A stretch of DNA of 64,000 nucleotides from Lagopus muta (Eukaryota; Chordata; Aves; Galliformes; Phasianidae). A program made the translations under genes and the position numbers. Of this stretch, positions 57,401 through 64,000 are shown piece by piece. Every line of letters begins with the position of its first letter. The stretch's first letter is position 1. The notes beneath the pieces were generated by a model that did not search any database, was not told the origin of the DNA, and saw only the letters and a list, made by a program, of their open reading frames with translations. The stretch lies in contig NC_064434.1 of the NCBI RefSeq assembly GCF_023343835.1, positions 6,553,505 through 6,617,504 of the forward strand, given 5' to 3'.

Positions 57401-60400
57401 TGTTCCTGTTCATCTCACAGTCAGATGGTTTGTGCAAACTAATACCTCTGGGACAGTGATCAAAAGCCTTGCTGAAATCAAGGGGAACTACACCCATCAT
57501 TTTCCCTTTGTCCCTTGAGCAGGTGGTCTTACCATGGGAGGATTTGTGAGACAGGAGTTTCTTCTTGTGAATCCACACTGATTGCACCATCCTTTACGTG
57601 CCATTCAGTGGAGCTCAGGTTCATCTCCACAAATTTTCCCTAGTACTGAAGTTAAACTAACAGGTCTGTAATTGCCAAGATGTTCTCTCCTGCCCTTGTA
57701 AATTGGGGTATTGTTGGCTAGTTCCCAGTCTGATCCTCCCAAGACCTTTGATAGATCACTGAGGGGAGTGCTGCTGTGCCACCTGCTGCCTCCCTCAGCA
57801 CTCAGATGAATACTTTCAGGACAAATGGGCTTGTATAAAAATGCTCAACTGATACAACTGGTTCCTTACAATTTGGTGTCAATGATTGGAAAGTTCTTGC
57901 TCCCCACATTGCAGTCCTCCAACTTGTCGCAGGACTGGACAACCCAGGGCTTATAATTAATATCAAAGACTGAAGCAAAAGAGACACTTAATGCTTCTTC
58001 CTTTCCCTTTTCAGCTAAGCTGGTCTCATGCTTGACTCAGGATGCAGTGGGGTTGCCTGCCCCTGTGCTTTTAGAAGGTGATTCTGAAGAAGTAACCAGC
58101 TCTTGTGGACATCTCAGCCCTCAGAGGCAGATTCACAGGGCACCCTGCCAGCTCATTCCCTGAGCAGGTTGGGGTTTGCTCTCTTAAAACCATTTTAACA
58201 ATGGTAACAATTGTAACAATGGTAACAATTCTGCTGTTTTTCACCCTTCCTACCTGTAGGGTGAGGGGAACCCAGGCTCTGGGTCACTGAGCTGTTCAGT
58301 GAGAGTTCATTTAACCCTTCCAAATAGTGTGTTAAGAGCACAGGGTGTTGTGTTTGAGGCAGTCTTCTTGTTTCACCAGCATAGTCCGCAAGATATCACT
58401 TGTCTTTGATGTGGGTCATCAAATGACTGCTGAAAATGGAACAAATTAAAGTATTTCCCAGTTATTTGACAGATCTTGCAGGTGGAGAACTTCCATCCCC
58501 TTCATCCAGTGTTAATGCCCATGCACTCCTTACCCTTCAGAGCAATTGGAAGACACCATCTTGGATTTGCCCTTTCTATTTCTGCTTGCTTGCTTGCTGC
58601 AAACTACTAAGTTTGTAGGTAAGCTGAGCTTTATATTCCTACAGCCACATCTGTCTACAACGTTCTTAACTGCCTCGATGCTTCTAACTGGGTAAGTTTG
58701 CACTGAGAATTACCCTCAGTGATGTCATGTGGGTTTGGTGTCGTGAGTCATAGGTGATGCCCTAAGATGTTGCCTATGAGTCATAGAAATACTTTGCTTT
58801 AGATAAAGTGCCCAGAAGTTGCATCGAGTTCCTCTGCCTGTGTTATTGAGGCAGATTTTGAGTAGCTGTCAATACTGGAGGGCTGCAGTAATGAATCCAG
58901 CAGTCAGAAGTTCTGTGTAGGCAGTGAATATAACAAAATAAGAGAATACTGAGGGATGCATGGGCATTTGGTGTTGCAGTCATGGCAGTACTTTGTTGCT
59001 GCAATACTAGCTTTGTCTTGACCGGGCTCTTCCTTCTGCTGCCTGAAGTAAAAGCCTTTGGGCAGTCATCTTTGGTACACTGATTGTAATGTGTGTTCTT
59101 ACTGTCATGCCTGAGAGTTTTCTCCTGCTAAATATTGAATGGATAAATGTTTTATCCTTACAGTCTTCAATCTTTCATCACTAAAGTTGGAGAAGACCTC
59201 CAAGTCCAATTGTGAATCCATCACCACCATGCCCACTAACCCATGTCACACAAGACCCCAAGTTTTATTTGACAGTGGAACATAACAGGCCTGATGCAGT
59301 ATTTTAATGTCAGCATCAGTGTGTTTGTGCAGAGAAAATCACTTTCTTACAATAAATACAACAAATATTGTATTTATCTGAATATAATGGCAGACTTTTC
59401 ACTGCTCAGTTATGCAGTTAGTGAGAGGTAGGAGAGGAATGGGATCATTCATGCTAAGCTGCTTCTCTTGTCCTTGTTTTCAGCAGTTACTTCCTGTAGC
59501 TTGGTTTGTCTCTATGTAATTATGAACTGTATTCTTTATTCCTATCTACACCGTGCCATTGCATCACAATTTATGACTCAGTTCACTGAGCAGTCTGTAT
59601 TGTTCCAGCTGTACTGTTCTTGTGGGCATTTATTGCTCCTGGGTGTCATCTGCAGTTTGGGGATGTTGAACGTCATCAGGCCTCTTCTGATTCCCTTGGA
59701 ACATCTCCAGAGAAGCCAACCTATATTGATTGGCTGTTAAAGTTGTTGAATTACACCATCAACTTAAAAAGCTTGCACAAAAGCAGGCTTAATACTTACA
59801 TGGGCTCCTTTCTCTGCTCACAGCTGTTGTGTGCACAGGGTGTTGGTGTTAGTCCTTCTGATCATGCGTTGTATTAGGAGCTCAAGGTCAGCTGATGGAG
59901 CAGCTCACTGGTTGAAAGCAAATTGGAAATTGGATCATGTATAAGTGGCTGCCAGGAGGAATGGGTTTGTGAGGAAGCCTTTGTCTATTGTGAGAAGTTT
60001 CCAGCACATGTTTGATGGTAGGATCCCTACTGAGTCTGGAAACAAACCAGATCTGTGTATTGACTTACCTCAAGGGGAGTCAGATCAGCTGGAAGTTAGG
60101 TAAGCCAGCTGCTGGTGAATTTTTAATTGAAATAAGAATTAATTCACAAAGTTCATGATACTTCAAATGAAGGATGTGAAACGATGATCTAGCCTGCTAA
60201 CTCGTATCTTTCTCCCTCCTTCCCGTTCAGGTGAATCAGCGCAACGTGCCGGGCATCGATAGTGCCTACCTGGCTATGGATACAGAGGAAGGTGTGGAAG
60301 TTGTTTGGAATGAGGTTCAGTTTTCTGAACGGAAGAACTTTAAACTACAGGAGGTACGTTGACCCAAAATGGGATGGGAAACACCACGGGATCACAGAGC

Positions 60401-63230
60401 AGTTAAGGTTGGAAGAAGTCTCTGGAGGTCGCGTGGCTGCACCCCACTGCTCAGGCAGGGATACCTACAACAGGTCGCCCAGGACCCTGTCTGTGTGGTT
60501 TCTGAAGATCTCTGAGGAGGAGCAGTCAGCTGCCTCTCTTGGCAGCCCATTCAAGTGCTCCATCACCTGTACAGTTAACATGTGTTGCATCAGGGTGACG
60601 TGCTTTCCATCAGGGTGGAGCTTTGGGCATTGGTTCATGTGGGTTGTTGGCTGGATCAGTAACTCCTCCAGTTTGGATGCTGTGCTGTTTAAACGTAGCA
60701 CATTCAGCTTAAGTCTGACCACTGCAGAAAATGTAACTGAGAACTGCTGGCTTAGTCTTGGTGATCAAACCAGGCAGTGTAAGATGAACTCAGGTGCTGT
60801 TTGTTCTTAGTATAGAAGCTTGAAGTGTATTGCCTCATTTCTGAGGTCCCAAACCCAAGAATAAAGTAAGGTGTGGGCCAACCTGGTCACTGGTGTAACA
60901 TGGCTTTGTCTTTATGTCACAGGAGAAAGTTAAAGCAGTGTTTGACAACTTAATTCAGTTGGAACATCTGAACATTGTAAAGTTTCACAAATACTGGGCT
61001 GATGTGAAGGAGAATAAAGCCAGAGTAAGTAAAACAAGCAACCTGTTGGGTTTTCTTGCTGTATATTCTGTAGGCAACTAGTGAAGCAGAAGATAATATC
61101 TTATACTGCCCCACAGGTAATCTTCATCACTGAATATATGTCTTCAGGGAGCTTGAAACAGTTTCTGAAGAAGACAAAGAAGAACCACAAAACTATGAAT
61201 GAAAAGGTAACTGTTTTTTTCTCTATGTATATTTTCACTTAGTGCCTTCAGTTTCCAAAAGGCCTTTCAGCAAAGGTTCCTAATGAGAAAGAAACCTGGT
61301 GATAACACGTGGCTGATATTCTTTGTTGTTATTGTAAGCTAGTTTAATTGCAGGTATTCTGGGATGTCATTTCTATGCTGCTTTGTTTCCTTGCACTTCT
61401 GCAGCTTTGTATGAATGGTGTGACAGCTTGTCCCATTTCCACCTGTGCATGCAGGAAAGAGGGAGGTGGTCTGTGCAGAAGAGGAGCTGGGAGGGAAGGC
61501 ATGTAGACATGTAGAAACTAAACAGAGTGTGAGAGTACTGAGACAGTTTTTACTTCCTACACACCTTCATTGGTTAGGAATCACTGAATGGAGGGGGGGT
61601 ATTAATCTTCCATGTGAATGGACTCTGAATCACAGAAGTATGGATTAGTTCTTGTTCTCTGGATGACTTCTGTCCTTCTTGCTCCTGTCTGTAGGCCTGG
61701 AAGCGATGGTGTACCCAGATCCTTTCTGCCCTCAGGTATGTGAGTTGCTGATCTCGAGGTCTAGCCTCTGTTTAACTGTAGCATTTCTTGTGCTAGGATA
61801 GTAAAAGCTTTAAGTATACGTGCTGTTAAATGCAAGCAAACTTCACTGAATGGAGCCAGGAGAGCATTTTTGGTCACCCACCCTGATTCTTATCCCAGTT
61901 GACTCTGCAGAGGGTCAGCTGCACTTCCTACAACAGAGGAGGATCAGAGACATCCCAGAGTGTGTGCAGTCCATAGAATGGCTTAGGCTGGAAAGGCCCT
62001 TAAAGCCAGTTCCAAATCCTGCTGTAGGCAGGGTTCCCACCACTAGATCAGGGTGCCTAGGCCCCCATCCAGCTTGGTCAGTTAGACCAGTACTAAAGCT
62101 TCTATGCTAAAGGTGCAGAGTGAGTTTTGGATCCCAACAGTTGTGACTGATATGGTGGTGAGTGTGCAAGCCAGGCATCAGGGAGCTTTTCCAAGTGTCC
62201 AGCTTCATAACCTGGGCCCAAACCACTGTCAAGAAGATGTTGCAAAGAACTCTTAAAGGCATTAAATTCTATGTGAATGAACTGTGAAAAATTTTCTTCA
62301 ACTTGGCAGCCTGCAGTCCTACAGCCATGCAATGTATTCATAATTATTGTGGTGTCATACTGTTAGGAGCACATATGAATCTGTACACAGCTCGGTGGTG
62401 CAGATCTGCAGCCATCCTGATGCAATCTGGTTGAATAAAACATGGAGAGGATTTGTTTTGTCTTCAGGAGTCTTCCCTGTGTGAGCCAGATTTGGTGTGT
62501 GGCTAAAAACAGCCTTGGAAAACAATGATAAACCTGAATTCAGAGCAAGACTCCCCCTCCATGGAGGAAATTCTGTTTCCATGTAGCCAAGTGTAGCTGC
62601 TGAGGAATATCTGGCATTTTAATAAAAGTTTGGGAGCTGACAGTCTTTAATTGTGCAGAGTGAAATATGAGGATATGAAATATCCTTAACTGTACCTGGA
62701 GCCCCAGCACTGAAAAGTTCTCTCTGTACGTGGTGGAAAACATGACTGATTGTGTTTGTACAGCACCAGGCACTTTTGGGATGCCCTGTGAAGAAGGGCA
62801 GAATAAAACTTTGATCTTTTGGTATAAAATCTTCACCCTTTTAGCACTCACCTAGCAGTAATCAGGTGGATAATGCAGATCTGGTATCCTGGATTTTCTA
62901 AGAACTGGTTAGAAGCAGCTTCCTTTCTTCCCCTCTGCCCCCAGTTTTGGAGGTGGTCGTTCTATCCTAGCCTAAATACTGATGTCCATCACAGAACTGT
63001 AGCTCCCTGCTGTCCTTGGCACGTACCCTGTGCATTCCTGTTCTCTTCTGATGCTGTCCAGGGAAAGGATGAGGGGAGGGATTCTTGCCTCAATCTGGGA
63101 TTGCTTCCTGACCACTGTTCTTTCTGAATATCCAGCTACCTCCACTCCTGTGACCCTCCAATCATCCATGGCAACCTGACCTGCGACACCATCTTCATTC
63201 AGCACAATGGATTGATCAAAATTGGCTCAG
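51062..63230 (+). CDS. NRBP1: Nuclear receptor binding protein 1, pseudokinase (3' partial)
   Basis: Scaffold pseudokinase tied to BTB-cullin ubiquitin ligase assembly, ER-Golgi traffic and growth control. The coding start is ATG at 51077 (exon acceptor at 51061). Coding exons: 51077-51286, 60231-60353, 60923-61024, 61117-61206, 61695-61735, 63136-63230; 220 residues plus one base, then the gene leaves the window (human about 535). The N-terminus is acidic (eight Glu in a row, then [20 protein letters not shown]). The pseudokinase domain lacks the usual catalytic residues: VVWNEV has Asn97 where kinases have the ATP-binding Lys, the catalytic loop reads [10 protein letters not shown] (His200-Gly201-Asn202, not HRD), and the DFG position reads KIGS. 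These losses are normal for NRBP1. Intron 1 is 8.9 kb and is the repeat-rich part of the gene. Confidence 0.96.
51745..51930 (-). mobile_element. CR1 LINE 3' fragment
   Basis: Minus-oriented: GATCACAAAATGGCCAGGGT, ATACCAGACCAGGCTGCCCT, CAGCACCTCACCACTCTC. Confidence 0.85.
52510..52605 (-). mobile_element. Short CR1 tail
   Basis: Minus-oriented tail: GAATCACAGAATCCCAGAAT then TTGGTTGGAAGGGACCTTAA and CATTCCAACCCCTGCCATGG. Confidence 0.85.
53345..53763 (+). mobile_element. CR1 LINE 3' fragment (0.4 kb)
   Basis: Plus-oriented, closely similar to the element at 16516-16882: AGACAGGCTGAGGGAGCTTG, GGTGACCTCATTGCAGCCTG, and a tail GGCCACTCTGTCATTCTGTG. It encodes the last residues of ORF2 and the 3' UTR. 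Confidence 0.9.
53950..54400 (+). promoter_or_regulatory. Possible intronic promoter with CCAAT and GC boxes
   Basis: In the AT-rich NRBP1 intron this GC-rich block has CCAAT (AGCCAATGC at about 54044), inverted CCAAT (CCCATTGGCAGC at about 54090; CCCATTGGTGGC at about 54153) and GC boxes (CCCGCCCC at about 54108 and 54173). It is followed by a possible first-exon donor CCGGGGTGAGC at about 54399. This is the layout of an NF-Y/Sp1 promoter. Whether it gives an alternative NRBP1 start is inference. Confidence 0.45.
54744..55040 (-). mobile_element. CR1 LINE 3' fragment
   Basis: Minus-oriented, well preserved: AGTCATAGAATGGCCTGGAT, GTGTGCAGGGTCACCAACCA, CTGTGCCAGTGCCTCACCAC, CTCCTAATATCCAACCTAAA. 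Confidence 0.9.
55058..55235 (-). mobile_element. CR1 LINE 3' fragment, second copy in tandem
   Basis: Minus-oriented, starting AATCATAGAATGGCTTGGGC right after the previous element and ending near GGAATGGTTAGTGGAGTTG. It differs in subfamily from its neighbour. Confidence 0.85.
56035..56125 (-). mobile_element. Short CR1 tail
   Basis: Minus-oriented diverged tail: GTCATAGTATTGTTGAGGCT, GGGTCATCCAGTCCGACCAT. Confidence 0.65.
57270..57960 (-). mobile_element. Old LINE (CR1-type) reverse-transcriptase fragment
   Basis: The minus strand encodes [13 protein letters not shown], the core reverse-transcriptase motif of CR1-clade LINEs, near 57470-57500. Flanking text such as CCATGGGAGGATTTGTGAGA reads as diverged ORF2. 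It is an old copy with many changes; borders are approximate. Confidence 0.65.
59165..59265 (-). mobile_element. Short CR1-like tail
   Basis: Minus-oriented remnant: AGTTGGAGAAGACCTCCAAG and CCATCACCACCATGCCCACT. Diverged, subfamily not recognised. Confidence 0.55.
60380..60665 (-). mobile_element. Old CR1-like LINE 3' fragment in NRBP1 intron 2
   Basis: Minus-oriented: GGGATCACAGAGCAGTTAAG, CCTGTCTGTGTGGTTTCTGA, CACCTGTACAGTTAACATGT. It begins about 25 bp after the donor of exon 60231-60353. Confidence 0.7.
61970..62090 (-). mobile_element. Short CR1 tail in an NRBP1 intron
   Basis: Minus-oriented: TCCATAGAATGGCTTAGGCT, GTAGGCAGGGTTCCCACCAC, CCCCCATCCAGCTTGGTCA. Confidence 0.75.
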
Positions 63231-64000
63231 GTAAGGCTTTTTGGAGGCACCCCATGCCTATGAGGCAAACTGCTCAATCAGAACAGGGCATCTAACCCTT
63301 TCAGGTCCACCTGGCACGATAGGCATGTGTGTACATTTCCCTCACCTCTGCATCGTTTGGGCCAGGGACTGGCAGTCAGATTCACCCTTGGCTGGACCAC
63401 CTTTGGGCACAGGAAGGGCTGACATTGAGTACAGTTTCCCATGTCTGCCCCACCTCAGTTTTTGATCTCAAGGGACCAATCTCAGAAAAGATGTTGCAGC
63501 TTTCAAGTTTTCTATGTGCATTATTCTTGGATTCATCAGCTTGGCAATTTTTTTTTTCTCCTGGTTAACACACATGGAGTTTGTGTTGGGAAGCTTTGAG
63601 TGCTGTTTGGAGAGCTGTGTCCACTGAGAGCTTCTTGTACCAACCAGTGTATCAAAGCTATAGGCACTGACTCCAGCAAGCTGCTAGTCTTGGCATCCTC
63701 ACCCAACGTCATTTGCTTTAGCTTGGACTTCAGGATGCTCGCTTGCATTGTGCCTGTGTGGCAAAGATGTGTCCTGTTCAGGCTTGTGCCAAAGTGCTTT
63801 CTTTCAGACCTAAAATGTGGTTTTGCTAGCAGTGCAGTGCATCCTTGCTTACTCATTTTTCTTTTATTTTTTCCATTTGTTCCTATTGTGTCTCCAAAAA
63901 CGCTTGCAGTTCAGATGCATTCTCTGGCACCTTGACATACCTTTCCAACTGACAGCAATCTGCTGTCTGGCTGCTGTGAGTGCTCTTGACCCCGAGCAGT
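63231..64000 (+). other. NRBP1 intron, right edge of the window
   Basis: Starts with the donor GTAAGG at 63231. No further NRBP1 exon, repeat or RNA gene is recognised before the window ends. Confidence 0.6.

Larger units (their letters stand above)
51287..60230 (+). other. NRBP1 intron 1 (8.9 kb)
   Basis: Holds at least eight CR1/LINE remnants (listed separately), a GC-rich block at 53950-54400, and a short TGGTAACAAT tandem near 58195-58230. No coding exon is recognised. Confidence 0.65.

Noticed and set aside
58190-58232. Short TGGTAACAAT tandem as a regulatory array
   Set aside because: Only about four short units in an intron; too small to separate from a simple repeat.
1-64000. Endogenous retroviruses, LTRs or other virus-derived elements
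   Set aside because: I looked for paired LTR-like repeats, primer-binding-site layouts and gag/pol/env motifs. The only reverse-transcriptase remnants are CR1-type LINE sequence.
1-64000. CRISPR arrays, bacterial operons, replication origins, integrons
   Set aside because: The window is split-gene vertebrate DNA; no regularly spaced direct repeats or prokaryotic gene arrays are present.

Overview
The window is nuclear DNA of a bird, most likely a galliform (inference). The protein-coding genes have vertebrate-type split structures, CR1 LINE fragments are scattered through introns and spacers on both strands, the genes are compact with GC-rich starts, and gene order follows the human 2p23 block SLC30A3 - GTF3C2 - EIF2B4 - SNX17 - ZNF513 - PPM1G - NRBP1. 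I rebuilt exons by matching splice sites and reading frames to the known families. The five complete genes with recalled relatives give in-frame coding sums: GTF3C2 815 aa, EIF2B4 550 aa, SNX17 470 aa, ZNF513 494 aa, PPM1G 561 aa. An RNF19-type gene gives 513 aa.

Layout. 1-646 is a purine-rich minisatellite in an intron; 647-1953 holds the last six coding exons of a zinc transporter (SLC30A3, +). GTF3C2 (-, 2495-8448) lies tail to tail with it. 8650-12150 is a small U1 snRNA cluster: three 164-nt U1 genes (two +, one -), each with its own octamer plus SPH/Staf enhancer and 3' box, arranged in a 1.2-kb inverted duplication that carries a CR1 element. EIF2B4 (-, 12645-17577) and SNX17 (+, 17814-22634) diverge from one 236-bp promoter. 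ZNF513 (-, 23747-27100) converges on SNX17. An RNF19A/B-like RBR ubiquitin ligase (+, 29267-32407) sits between ZNF513 and PPM1G, where I know of no gene in human. PPM1G (-, 33957-49911) has two large introns. NRBP1 (+, from 51077) runs off the right edge in its sixth coding intron.

The genes do not form one pathway. They are housekeeping functions: Pol III transcription (GTF3C2), splicing (U1), translation initiation (EIF2B4), endosomal recycling (SNX17), a nuclear phosphatase (PPM1G), a pseudokinase (NRBP1), a zinc-finger regulator (ZNF513), a membrane ubiquitin ligase, and vesicular zinc loading (SLC30A3).

Most notable: all three U1 copies keep a perfect 5' splice-site-pairing end and Sm site but have substitutions in the loops that bind U1-70K and U1A, so they look like a variant U1 family. 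The RBR ligase has Arg where RBR enzymes normally have the His next to the catalytic Cys. The bird ZNF513 preserves a clear internal duplication of a zinc-ribbon plus C2H2 module.
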